From an uncultured Erythrobacter sp. (GTDB lineage Bacteria; Pseudomonadota; Alphaproteobacteria; Sphingomonadales; Sphingomonadaceae), in contig CANKYI010000001.1 in the NCBI GenBank assembly GCA_947488085.1, forward strand, positions 1,497,928-1,561,927: a stretch of DNA of 64,000 bases, in the 5' to 3' direction. Within the stretch, counting starts at the first letter, position 1. Every line of letters starts with the position of its first letter. The notes under the pieces were generated by a model. The model worked only from the letters and a program-made list of their open reading frames with translations. It was not told the origin of the DNA and searched no databases. The translations under genes were made by a program, and so were the position numbers. Shown one piece after another: positions 1 to 8,171 of this stretch.

Positions 1-869
1 ACGGAGGTTCGAGCTCATCCAGTAACTCATCTGACAATGGGAACACATCTACGGGTACTGGCGCGGGCGGTGCGACATCCAGCACACAAGTGGTCGTGCG
101 AGGTTCGAATTTTCAGGTCCGTGAAACTGACTTTCGGCCGCGTCCGGCAGATGCAGGTAGCTTCACGGGCGCACAATCTGAACCTTTTGAGACGGCTAAT
201 CCTTGTTCCGCACCTCCACCACCCGGATTGAACTTACCCGCCTATCAACCATGGCCACCTGAAGAGGCTTCATCGAGAGTCGCTCTTGACCGACTAATCG
301 GTCCACGCGGCAATCTGTCGCTTTATGATACGGGTGAGTTGCTGCGAGAGGCGCTGAACCAGTCGGGTTATCAGCAGCATGCGTTCTATGCGGTCCCGGG
401 CGGCTTTATCCTCGTGACAGAGACCGAGCGAACCGATCCTGAAGGCAATGGTGTCAATGGGATAGGCCGCTATCAAAGGCCGGGGGAGGATCGGACCGGC
501 TTGCTCATCTCAATCCGAGACCTGTTTCTGGAGCGGCCCCCAACATATTATCGCTATATCGCAATTGTGGTCACAGACAGGCCATTTTGCTCTTCGGGAG
601 CCACCCTTACACTTGAAGAGGCCTCGGCCCGCGTGCGACGGGGCCTGACCGATCTCACCGATGAAACACGCGACATCGCATTCGAAGATCGGTATCGCGT
701 TACCGCGCTGATCTACGAATTCGTCAATGACGGCATTGGGTATGATCTTTCGATGGTCGCCCCCGGTCGCATTCCACCACAGGATCACCTCGCTCTTTCT
801 GGACTGTCTGAGACAATTCCTCAAAGCTTCATCAAGGCGCGAAACTCAACTCCAGAAGCGCTGCCGTAA
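1..869 (+). CDS. Unknown protein, 5' truncated by window edge, coupled to TIR gene
   Basis: I do not recognise a family. The frame is open from base 3 with no stop upstream, so the true start lies outside the window; the first internal start is a GTG at 90. The visible N-terminal part is a Gly/Ser/Thr/Asn-rich linker (bases 3-90), followed by a Pro-rich stretch and a globular segment of about 190 residues ending at TAA 867-869. No membrane helix is obvious in this part. The stop overlaps the next ATG by one base (TAATG), so translation is probably coupled to the TIR gene and the two products may act together. The low-complexity linker suggests a multidomain protein whose N-terminal domain is missing here. 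Confidence 0.7.
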   Translation, partial: GGSSSSSNSSDNGNTSTGTGAGGATSSTQVVVRGSNFQVRETDFRPRPADAGSFTGAQSEPFETANPCSAPPPPGLNLPAYQPWPPEEASSRVALDRLIGPRGNLSLYDTGELLREALNQSGYQQHAFYAVPGGFILVTETERTDPEGNGVNGIGRYQRPGEDRTGLLISIRDLFLERPPTYYRYIAIVVTDRPFCSSGATLTLEEASARVRRGLTDLTDETRDIAFEDRYRVTALIYEFVNDGIGYDLSMVAPGRIPPQDHLALSGLSETIPQSFIKARNSTPEALP

Positions 870-1558
870 TGCGGGTTTTTATCAGCTATCGCCGCTCGGA
901 CAGTAAGGATGTGGCGGCTCGCATCGCCGATAATCTCGCGATGACACCAGAGATTGATCACGTGTTCCTTGACGTTGATTCTATCGCGCATGGCGAGAAT
1001 TTTCCTGATCGGTTGAACTCAGAAATTGCCCGCGCCGACATTGTGCTTGCCGTAATCGGACCCCGTTGGCGGGGCGCAATCGCCGCGAATGACAAGCCTC
1101 GCATATTCAGCGATGAGGATTTCGTCCGGCGCGAGATTGAAATGGCATTGGGCAAAGGGAAACGCGTAATTCCGTGCCTTGTCGATAATGCGGAAATGCC
1201 ATCAGCTGAAACACTGCCCGCAAGCATCCACCAATTGGTAGAGCGCAACGCGATCACATTGCGCCACACGAGTTTCCGGGTCGATCTGGAAATTCTCGAA
1301 GACTCTATTCTAAACCGCAAAAGGGAATTGCGTCGTTCGCCAAGGCGGGTCGCAATGGGTGCCGTGTGGCGTTTTCTCGCAGGCTTCGCCGTCGCTACGC
1401 TCATTGCAATCGCGATTGCGTGGACTGGCGTGCGGACTATGCAAATGCCGCTTGAAACCATTCTTGGCGGCAGAGTGATGCTTGCACTTTTCCTGCTAAT
1501 CCTCTTCGCAGTTTGTCAGTATCGCACCTTTGTCCATCTGCGCAGATACCTGTCGTAG
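869..1558 (+). CDS. TIR-domain membrane protein
   Basis: 229 residues. Residues 1-135 form a TIR fold: box 1 FISYRRSD at 4-11, a VFLDVDSI strand-loop at 32-39, and DFVRREIEMAL at 84-94. E89 aligns with the catalytic glutamate of NAD-cleaving TIR domains such as SARM1, in the same D-x-V-x-x-E-I-x-x-A-L pattern. Two hydrophobic helices near residues 170-190 and 200-220 should anchor the protein in the inner membrane with TIR in the cytoplasm. Known TIR roles are NAD+ hydrolysis in immunity or protein scaffolding; which applies here is inference. The gene starts inside the stop of the upstream unknown gene, so the two form a coupled pair. Confidence 0.85.
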   Translation: MRVFISYRRSDSKDVAARIADNLAMTPEIDHVFLDVDSIAHGENFPDRLNSEIARADIVLAVIGPRWRGAIAANDKPRIFSDEDFVRREIEMALGKGKRVIPCLVDNAEMPSAETLPASIHQLVERNAITLRHTSFRVDLEILEDSILNRKRELRRSPRRVAMGAVWRFLAGFAVATLIAIAIAWTGVRTMQMPLETILGGRVMLALFLLILFAVCQYRTFVHLRRYLS

Positions 1559-1685
1559 CCTACCGGTCTGCGCCTGCCGGGGCATACAGCTGGGAACGCC
1601 CCCTGCATCAAGGCGTTTGTTTATCACGGCTAAAGACCAAGATGTCGGCTCCGAGGGATCGGGAGCTTCCATTTAAAGGCGATTT

Positions 1686-3065
1686 ATGAAGCACGAAGAT
1701 TTCCGCGCTGAGCGAGCGGGCGATCCCATGGACTCACGATCCGATGGAGCGAACCGTCCGCGCAAGACCCAGATTGTTGTCGTGGGCGGCGGCGCTGGCG
1801 GGCTTGAACTCGTGCGCAAACTCGGCGCGAAATATGGGCGCAAACGGCACGACATCATTCTGGTCGACCAAAACCTCTCCCACATCTGGAAACCCCTACT
1901 GCACGAAGTTGCGGCTGGCTCGCTTGACGCCAATCTCGATGAAGTCGGCTATCGCGGGCATTGCGCGCGATGGGGCTATCGCTTCTTCCAAGGGTCGCTG
2001 GAGAGTATTGATCGTGATGCAAAGACCATCAGCCTAGCGCCCGTCATGGACAAAGATGGCGAGGAGATGATTGGCGGGCACACGATCCGGTATGACATTC
2101 TGGTGCTCGCTCTAGGCTCTGTCTCTAACGATTTTGGGGTACCGGGCGTGGCGGAGCACTGCCTCTATCTCGACAGCCGCGAACAGGCGGACCGTTTCCG
2201 CACAAAACTGCTTAACAATTGTCTGCGGGTCAGCCGCGCGATGATCGCAAATCCCGATGCAGATGAGCGGGTGAAGGTCGCAATTGTTGGCGCAGGCGCA
2301 ACCGGCGTTGAATTGGCAGCCGAACTCTACAACGCAGCCGGCGCACTGAAATTCTATGGTCTCGAAGTGTTTGACGAAAGTCGGCTGGATGTGACTATCT
2401 TAGAGGCCGGACCGCGTATCCTACCCGCTTTGCCCGAAAAGCTATCCGAGGGCGCGCGCTCAGAGCTCAACAAACTGGGTGTCGCTGTGCGCGAAAACAC
2501 GCAAGTGATCGAGGCCCAACGTCGTCACATGGTCACGCAAACAGGTGACACAATTGAAGCAGACCTGATGGTTTGGGCGGCAGGGGTAAAAGGGGCCGAA
2601 TTTCTGAGCAGGCTCGGACTGAAGACCAATCCACGCAATCAAATCCTCGTCAGTGAGACCATGCAAACCGTGAGCGATCCGGACATTTTCGCGCTCGGCG
2701 ATTGCGCCTCCTTCACTCCCGAAGGCGAAGATTCGCCGATCCCGCCGCGCGCTCAGGCTGCGCATCAAATGGCGCTGACCGTGTTCAAGAATATTCACGC
2801 CAAACAAAAGGGCAAAAAGCTCAGAGCTTTCATATATGAAGACAAAGGATCGCTGATCTCGCTCAGCCGCTTTTCAACTGTGGGCAGCCTTATGGGCAAT
2901 CTGGTTGGCGGTGCGCTGGCGGTGGAAGGGCGCATGGCCCGACTGATCTATACCTCGTTATACCGGATGCACTTGCTTGGCATTCACGGCTGGATTCGCG
3001 GTATCGGATTGATGATCATTGGCCGTGTAAATCGGGTCGTTCGGCCAAAGTTGAAACTGCACTAG
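1686..3065 (+). CDS. ndh: Type II NADH dehydrogenase (NAD(P)/FAD-dependent oxidoreductase)
   Basis: 459 residues. It passes electrons from NADH to quinone without pumping protons, on the inner face of the membrane. The FAD-binding Rossmann motif GGGAGG is at residues 34-39; a second nucleotide-binding motif GAGATGVELAAEL lies near 202; the FAD-contact motif ALGDCASF lies near 337. A C-terminal amphipathic, basic helix fits membrane attachment. The first ATG has a weak AAAGG upstream; an internal ATG at 1731 (MDSRSDG) is an alternative start that still leaves the dinucleotide fold whole. It is convergent with the small gene at 3069-3455. The family call is firm; substrate (NADH or NADPH) is inferred from the family. 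Confidence 0.9.
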   Translation: MKHEDFRAERAGDPMDSRSDGANRPRKTQIVVVGGGAGGLELVRKLGAKYGRKRHDIILVDQNLSHIWKPLLHEVAAGSLDANLDEVGYRGHCARWGYRFFQGSLESIDRDAKTISLAPVMDKDGEEMIGGHTIRYDILVLALGSVSNDFGVPGVAEHCLYLDSREQADRFRTKLLNNCLRVSRAMIANPDADERVKVAIVGAGATGVELAAELYNAAGALKFYGLEVFDESRLDVTILEAGPRILPALPEKLSEGARSELNKLGVAVRENTQVIEAQRRHMVTQTGDTIEADLMVWAAGVKGAEFLSRLGLKTNPRNQILVSETMQTVSDPDIFALGDCASFTPEGEDSPIPPRAQAAHQMALTVFKNIHAKQKGKKLRAFIYEDKGSLISLSRFSTVGSLMGNLVGGALAVEGRMARLIYTSLYRMHLLGIHGWIRGIGLMIIGRVNRVVRPKLKLH

Positions 3066-3068
3066 GCG

Positions 3069-3455
3069 CTAAAAGTCGATCTTCACTCGCACTTCACCAC
3101 CGTTAGCGTTGAAACCGCCAACCCCTTTGTTGATTGCGTTAGCCTGAGCTTCTGCGCCCTCGGACAATTGCACCCGCGCACGAGGTATCGCATTGCCAAA
3201 ATCGTCAACCTCTGGAAGCGGATTTGGTCCAATGCGCGGCGAAAGGGTGACTTCGCGGCACACCAAAATTTCAGGATTGAACGGGTCTGGCTCTTCTGTT
3301 GCGCACTCGTTGGGCTGACGTCCCAGTGACAATAGGTCAATAATGACCGAACCGTCCTCGCGCTCTTCGATAGACCCGTGTGGAGCGACCTCAATTACAT
3401 CTGGCGACGATATAGTGGGAGGCGGTGGGCTTGGCAGGGGCGGTTCATCAAGCAT
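3069..3455 (-). CDS. Conserved-type hypothetical protein, proline-rich N-terminus
   Basis: 128 residues, family not recognised. The N-terminus has a run of Pro and Ser, the middle is acidic, and the C-terminal 40 residues read as a repeat-like, Asn/Gly-rich segment ending in basic-hydrophobic VRVKIDF. No signal peptide or membrane helix is visible. Two cysteines (near 51 and 66) lie in the central part. An alternative frame (3083-3394) over the same bases looks like a shadow because its product is unstructured and Arg/Ser-rich. The stop is only 3 bases from the ndh stop, so the two are convergent. It may be the C-terminal part of an envelope or secretion-associated protein, but there is no evidence for a function. 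Confidence 0.55.
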   Translation of the reverse strand: MLDEPPLPSPPPPTISSPDVIEVAPHGSIEEREDGSVIIDLLSLGRQPNECATEEPDPFNPEILVCREVTLSPRIGPNPLPEVDDFGNAIPRARVQLSEGAEAQANAINKGVGGFNANGGEVRVKIDF

Positions 3456-3493
3456 CGCATCGTCTCCTTAATCGCGTCCGTCACTCCCCACTT

Positions 3494-3940
3494 CTAGTCA
3501 AACGTGAAGCCCGCCGCCTCGGCCTCAGCGATGATTTCTGCACCCGTTTTCTTGGGGCTATCCTGCGCGATGTCGAACCAGTCGGGTTTCTCATCAACAA
3601 AGATCTGATGCTTGATCGGCAAACCGGCCGGCAGATCGAACAGTCCGGCTAGAAATGTGCGTGCGCCAGTCGGCACAAATTTGTACCACAGGCTGCTGCC
3701 ACACTTGCTGCAAAAGGCGCGTTCCGCCCAATCGCTGGAAGCATAGGTCGCGATGTTGTCTTCGCCAGTAATGCGAAATGTATCGCATTCGATCCCAGCA
3801 TACATCGATCCAACCCATTGCTGGCACATGGAGCAATGGCACACGTCGATCTCTTTGTGTGCATCGTTCAATGTGACCTCAACCGCGCCACACAGACATT
3901 TACCGCTTACCGGACCGGAAATGCGTTCGACATCGCTCAT
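3494..3940 (-). CDS. GFA family zinc protein (glutathione-dependent formaldehyde-activating enzyme-like)
   Basis: 148 residues. Zinc ligands of the GFA/CENP-V fold are all present: C15-x-C17, C34-x-C36-x2-C39, and C77-x2-C80. The length fits the single-domain family. Members have been proposed to catalyse S-hydroxymethylglutathione formation, but most bacterial paralogues have no proven substrate, so the enzymatic role here is inference. It stands alone, downstream of the Lrp-type regulator gene on the same strand (23-base gap), so the two may share a transcript. Confidence 0.85.
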   Translation of the reverse strand: MSDVERISGPVSGKCLCGAVEVTLNDAHKEIDVCHCSMCQQWVGSMYAGIECDTFRITGEDNIATYASSDWAERAFCSKCGSSLWYKFVPTGARTFLAGLFDLPAGLPIKHQIFVDEKPDWFDIAQDSPKKTGAEIIAEAEAAGFTFD

Positions 3941-3963
3941 AACTGCGTCTCCTATGCGAAAAC

Positions 3964-4425
3964 CTAGAGCGGAACTCCTGGCTCATGCTTTGCCGTACGG
4001 ATCGTCAGCGAGGTTTTGACACTAGCCACATTTGGTGCTGGTGTCAGCTTACTGGTCAGGAATTCCTGAAAACTTTGAAGGTCTTGGCTGACGATCTTAA
4101 GAATAAAGTCGATCTCGCCATTGAGCATGTGGCACTCCCGAACTTCTGGTAGATCAGCCATGTGATCTTCGAATTCGCGAAGTCCCGCCTCTGCCTGACT
4201 TTTCAAACTGACCATCGCAAACACCGTGATGGCAAAGCCCAGTTTGGACGGGTCAAGGTCGGCGTGATACCCGCGAATAACGCCATCCTCTTCCAACCCG
4301 CGCACCCGGCGCAAACAAGGCGGCGCAGTCAATCCGACGCGCTGTGCAAGCTCAACATTGGTAACCCGGCCTTCCGCCTGAAGTTCACTGAGCAAGCGTT
4401 TGTCGATCTCGTCCAGATTCGCCAT
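3964..4425 (-). CDS. Lrp/AsnC family transcriptional regulator
   Basis: 153 residues from the ATG at 4423-4425. This start is chosen because the Lrp helix-turn-helix begins immediately (LDEIDKRLLSELQ), and a GGGGGAA ribosome site lies about 12 bases upstream; the longer open frame to 4533 adds a basic, non-family extension. Residues 4-50 form the HTH (VELAQRVGLT then CLRRVRGLEEDGVI), and 65-140 the RAM ligand-binding domain. Family members sense amino acids and act as dimers or octamers. It reads away from the histidine-kinase-like gene, with a 341-base shared upstream region. The regulated targets are unknown; the adjacent GFA gene is one candidate. Confidence 0.88.
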   Translation of the reverse strand: MANLDEIDKRLLSELQAEGRVTNVELAQRVGLTAPPCLRRVRGLEEDGVIRGYHADLDPSKLGFAITVFAMVSLKSQAEAGLREFEDHMADLPEVRECHMLNGEIDFILKIVSQDLQSFQEFLTSKLTPAPNVASVKTSLTIRTAKHEPGVPL

Positions 4426-4766
4426 AAAGCCTGTGGTTCCCCCGATAGGCCAGCGCGCGAACATAAGGTGCTTTGCAGCGCCGCGCGCCATTTCAATTTC
4501 AATCGCGCGCCAGAATGGCTTACGCGGTAACAATAGTCTGAAAGAACACGAAGGACTTCGCGCACCTCAGAACAACAATATTAGGTGTGCCAGCAATTGT
4601 CCCGCTTTGCAACGCGCTCGATACGCGTGGTGTGACATTTTGTATCCGGTGGTAGAGAAATAGCCTTGCTCTAGCTGTATCGGCATTCCCCGATGACGTG
4701 CGAGTAGGACTCGTTCTGTGAAGGTGATTGCCTTTGCGGCCTCTTTTTCCTCCGGCAGGAGCCTGA
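4426..4766. other. Intergenic region between divergent genes
   Basis: These 341 bases separate the Lrp-type regulator from the kinase-like gene and must carry both promoters. A short inverted repeat CGAGTAGGACTCG lies at about 4700, and the sequence CAGGAG shortly before 4767 serves as ribosome site for the plus-strand gene. Several frames cross the region, but none has a plausible start, ribosome site and protein-like composition. I see no RNA gene or mobile element. Confidence 0.5.
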
Positions 4767-6608
4767 ATGTTTTTCGATGATCGCCTTGCGACTGTGCTGC
4801 GTCAGCGTGCCGGAAGCGACGTCGGATTGCGCACACAATTCAGGCAATTGCTCGATATTTTGGGTGCGGAGAAAGTCAGCGCACGTTCTGCCCGCGATCC
4901 CAGTCTGGTGGCCACAGCTTGGATGCGGATGGATGCGCTGGGTGAAAAAATTCCCCCGCGCGAGCGCGCAAAGATGGTGCGTGAAGCCGGGTGGCGGTTT
5001 CGCAATCCCGAGCTGGCCGCGCATCTTGCAGACTTTGAACCGGATGTTGCCTCAGCAGCGCTGAACCGGGCCGAGCTATCGCCAGAGGATTGGGCTGCCC
5101 TGATCCCGCGTTTGCCCGTACGTGCGCGAGGTTTTCTTCGTTTACGCAAAGACTTACCTATCGATGTTGAAGTTCTACTTGAACGATTGGGCGTGCATGA
5201 TCGAGGCTTGCCTTCGCCTGGTGACGATCCTGTCAATGCGGTGGATGACGTGGATGCGGGGTTTGTACCACCCCCGCCAGTGCGGATCGCTCCGCCGGCT
5301 CCCTTTGCCATCGACGAAGATACTCCGCCTCCCTTTGATATTCCGGCTCAGCCAGAGCCTGAACCAGAAACTGCATTTCAATCGCCTGCACCGCCAATCG
5401 ATCCAGATGGCCCGCTTGATGAAGCGAGTGAGCGGCGCAGCGAAATCTCGGTGCTGGTGCAACGGATTGCCCAGTTCAAGCGCACGCGAGAAGGGGATGG
5501 TGAGCTCGATAGCAGCGAACCGCGCCTGCCACTTGGCGAGGATCAACCGCGCAAGGGCCGCATGGTCGGTGCGTTTGGCTTTGCCGCCGATGCCGCTGGG
5601 CGAATCGAATGGGCAGACAGCGAGATCGCCCCAATGGTAATCGGCGCAAGGCTGGTCACACCGCCGCGCTTGGGTGGTGCAAGCAGCGAAAGCCCACTGG
5701 AGCGGGCATTCAGCCGCCGCCAGCCGGTCGCCGATGCGCACATAACGTTGAATGGAGCTGAGGCGATCGCAGGAGAGTGGGTTGTCAATGCCCAGCCCCG
5801 CTTCACCGATGACGGCAACTTCACAGGCTATTTTGGACGCTTTCGCCGTCCCGCAAATGCCGATCCAACCGCCCCCACCGCCGCGGAGCGAGAGGCGGAT
5901 CGCCTGCGCCAATTGCTGCACGAATTGCGCACTCCGGTTACCGCTGTTCAAGGATATGCAGAGGTAATCCAACAGCAATTGTTCGGCACCGCGCCACACG
6001 AATATCGCGCCCTCGCCGCTGCAATTGCCGCTGATGCTGCGCGAATTCTGGCTGGGTTTGAGGAACTCGACCGGCTCGCCAAGATGGAAGCAGGCATCGA
6101 AGAGATCGAGACCGGTGAAACCGATCTTGCGGCAATGGCCGCGCGCACGTGCCGTCAGCTCGATCAGGTCTTGCACCCCCGAATGGCCGGCATTGCGATT
6201 GATGGAGCGGACATTCCTTGCATTGTCCCCCTTGATCCAGAACAAGCCGAAGCGATCATTTGGCGATTGCTCGCGACACTTGGCGGAGGCTGCGCGACGG
6301 GCGAGACGCTAAAGGCGTCAATTGTGGCAAAGGATGGTTTTGCAGTTCTCAAATGCGAATTGCCCGCGCAATTGCTGGCCGAAACAGACATTTTTGCAGC
6401 CGAAGCCAGACCGATTGGGACCGCCATTAATCCAGGCCTCTTCGGAGCAGGCTTTGCTCTGCGATTAGCCCGAGCAGAGGCGCGCGCAGCAGGCGGCGGA
6501 TTGCAACAAGAGACTGATCAAGTGGTGCTAAGCGTGCCATTGCTCATTGAGGATGCGGACAGCGACAGCCAATTCAATGCCGATTGCGGGGCCGGGTCGG
6601 ATTTCTAG
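4767..6608 (+). CDS. Histidine-kinase-like protein with degenerate ATPase domain
   Basis: 613 residues, no membrane helix. The N-terminal 150 residues are helical and Arg-rich; 155-230 is a Pro/Glu linker; about 255-370 resembles a PAS-like sensor; the dimerisation/phosphoacceptor helix has a full H-box HELRTPVTAVQGYAEV with H385. The C-terminal ATPase-like domain has a G-box-like FGAGFALRLARAEARAAGG near 557, but where the N-box asparagine should be the sequence reads IIWRLLATLGGG, with no Asn and no clear DxGxG. ATP binding may therefore be weak or lost. It would act in the cytoplasm; no response regulator is adjacent. A ribosome site CAGGAG precedes the ATG. Confidence 0.75.
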   Translation: MFFDDRLATVLRQRAGSDVGLRTQFRQLLDILGAEKVSARSARDPSLVATAWMRMDALGEKIPPRERAKMVREAGWRFRNPELAAHLADFEPDVASAALNRAELSPEDWAALIPRLPVRARGFLRLRKDLPIDVEVLLERLGVHDRGLPSPGDDPVNAVDDVDAGFVPPPPVRIAPPAPFAIDEDTPPPFDIPAQPEPEPETAFQSPAPPIDPDGPLDEASERRSEISVLVQRIAQFKRTREGDGELDSSEPRLPLGEDQPRKGRMVGAFGFAADAAGRIEWADSEIAPMVIGARLVTPPRLGGASSESPLERAFSRRQPVADAHITLNGAEAIAGEWVVNAQPRFTDDGNFTGYFGRFRRPANADPTAPTAAEREADRLRQLLHELRTPVTAVQGYAEVIQQQLFGTAPHEYRALAAAIAADAARILAGFEELDRLAKMEAGIEEIETGETDLAAMAARTCRQLDQVLHPRMAGIAIDGADIPCIVPLDPEQAEAIIWRLLATLGGGCATGETLKASIVAKDGFAVLKCELPAQLLAETDIFAAEARPIGTAINPGLFGAGFALRLARAEARAAGGGLQQETDQVVLSVPLLIEDADSDSQFNADCGAGSDF

Positions 6609-6663
6609 GTGTTGCTGAGTTAGTAAGGCATCGCTTACGAGTTTGGTGTATGCGCGGTACATC

Positions 6664-7731
6664 ATGAGCAGGGGCAGTGCACAAAATCGCGCAACGCATC
6701 AGGTGGCTGGCGCAGCATCGGCCACACGCGCGCATCCCGTTTCAATGATCGAATCACCACACACGCTCAATTCACCGCAATTCACACAAGGCTTTGGACA
6801 GCGCGTCCTGCTCACGGTCGATACGGAGGAAGAGTTTGACTGGCATGCGCCATTCACGCGCGACCAGCACGGGCTGAAACATGTCGCTGCAATCCCACGA
6901 TTTCAGGAGTTTTGCGAAAAAGTCGGCGCGCATCCCGTCTATCTGGTCGACTGGCCCATCGCCAATGACCCGCGCGCAGTGGAAATCATCAAAGACGCGG
7001 TTCAGCGCGGCACAGCAGATATCGGTGCGCAGTTGCACCCATGGGTAAATCCGCCCTTCGATGAGGAACTGTCTCCGCGCAACTCTTATCCCGGCAGCCT
7101 GCCCGGCGATCTGGAAACAACTAAGCTGACCATGCTGCGCGACCGCATCGAAGATGCATTCGAGACGGCTCCGCTCATCTATCGCGCAGGCCGCTATGGC
7201 CTGGGTCCAAACAGCGCGCAGGCCCTCAAATCCTGCGGTTTTGCCATCGACACATCGGTGCGTTCGCTGTTCGATTACCGCAAACAGGATGGTCCGGATT
7301 ATTCCAACCATCCTCTCACCCCCTATTGGGTCGATCAAGAACGCAAGTTGCTCGAATTGCCAGTGACCAGCATTTACTGGGGTTTGCTGCGCCAGATGGG
7401 CCCCCAAATCCACCGCGCACAGCAGCACATGCCAACATTGTTTGGCGGATTTTCAAAGCTCAAACTGTTGGAACGCATCGCGCTGACACCAGAAGGCGTC
7501 ACCGCAGAAGAGGCAATTCGCGGCATTGATATTGCATTGGATGATGATCTGCCGCTTTTAGTGCTGTCGTTCCACAGCCCTACTCTGGCCCCGGGATTTA
7601 CCCCCTATGCACAGTCAGAACGCGATGTGGAGGCGCTTTATGACTGGTTTGAGCAGGTCTATGCCTATCTCTCAGCGCGCGGCGTCAACAGCACGAATAT
7701 CGCACAGATTGTCGCTGCGACACAAAGCTGA
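6664..7731 (+). CDS. Polysaccharide deacetylase family protein (WalW-like)
   Basis: About 355 residues. A NodB-type fold is suggested by LTVDTEEEFDW (motif with metal-binding Asp), the later LHPWVNPPF His motif, RAGRYGLGP, and a C-terminal LSFHSPTL strand. Family members remove acyl groups from cell-surface sugars; the substrate here is not evident. No signal peptide is visible, which fits a cytoplasmic WalW-type member better than a periplasmic one. The start is uncertain: GTG 6643, ATG 6664 and ATG 6745 are all in frame and none has a convincing ribosome site; conservation normally starts shortly before the TVDTEEEF strand, which would favour 6745. It follows the kinase-like gene on the same strand and precedes two tRNA genes. 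Confidence 0.75.
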   Translation: MSRGSAQNRATHQVAGAASATRAHPVSMIESPHTLNSPQFTQGFGQRVLLTVDTEEEFDWHAPFTRDQHGLKHVAAIPRFQEFCEKVGAHPVYLVDWPIANDPRAVEIIKDAVQRGTADIGAQLHPWVNPPFDEELSPRNSYPGSLPGDLETTKLTMLRDRIEDAFETAPLIYRAGRYGLGPNSAQALKSCGFAIDTSVRSLFDYRKQDGPDYSNHPLTPYWVDQERKLLELPVTSIYWGLLRQMGPQIHRAQQHMPTLFGGFSKLKLLERIALTPEGVTAEEAIRGIDIALDDDLPLLVLSFHSPTLAPGFTPYAQSERDVEALYDWFEQVYAYLSARGVNSTNIAQIVAATQS

Positions 7732-7824
7732 GCGGATACCACTTGTGTCTCGCGCAAACGCGCTGTAGGGGCAGCGCTGCTTTCGTCGGCGCGGGCCTTT
7801 TACAAGGGTGCGTTTGGGACCTAT

Positions 7825-7900
7825 GGGCCTGTAGCTCAGTGGTTAGAGCTGGCCGCTCATAACGGCTAGGTCGCGGGTTCGAATCCTGCCGGGCCCACCA
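7825..7900 (+). tRNA. tRNA with CAU anticodon, probably tRNA-Ile2
   Basis: 76 bases with encoded CCA. The acceptor stem GGGCCTG pairs with CGGGCCC (one G-T), the D arm is GCTC/GAGC, the anticodon stem GGCCG/CGGCT encloses loop CTCATAA, and the T arm is intact. CAT anticodons belong to initiator Met, elongator Met or Ile2 (lysidine-modified, reads AUA). The D-loop AGTGGTTAGAGC and the GGGCCTGTAGCTC start resemble known Ile2 tRNAs, and the first base pair is Watson-Crick, which excludes an initiator. Elongator Met remains possible. Confidence 0.9.
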
Positions 7901-7931
7901 AACGGCAGTTGGCGAAGCGGTTGAAAAGAGT

Positions 7932-8008
7932 CGGGGAGTGGCGCAGCCTGGTAGCGCACCTGTTTTGGGTACAGGGGGTCGCAAGTTCGAATCTTGTCTC
8001 CCCGACCA
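7932..8008 (+). tRNA. tRNA-Pro (UGG anticodon)
   Basis: 77 bases with encoded CCA. The acceptor stem CGGGGAG pairs with CTCCCCG, the D arm contains GCGC-AGCCTGGTA-GCGC, the anticodon stem CCTGT/ACAGG encloses loop TTTGGGT giving TGG, and the T arm is GCAAG/CTTGT (one G-T) around TTCGAAT. It lies 31 bases after the CAU tRNA, so the two are probably co-transcribed. Confidence 0.95.
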
Positions 8009-8171
8009 TTTCAACCAAATTGTCCCAGAAAAATCAGTAGATTCGCCAGGCATGCGGCGCTCTTTCGGGCGCACATGCGACACTTTGCGACCATTGGCGA
8101 CGTGACTTGGCGTCGGCCTTGCGCCATTCTGCAACAAGGTAGACAAGGCATAGCACAAGGGAACAACGCCC

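Noticed and set aside
4671..5311. Minus-strand frames opposite the kinase-like gene start
   Set aside because: Arg/Ser-rich shadow of the plus-strand coding sequence without a ribosome site.
7825..8008. Possible integration site at the tRNA pair
   Set aside because: No integrase, no repeated tRNA 3' end and no change in base composition nearby.
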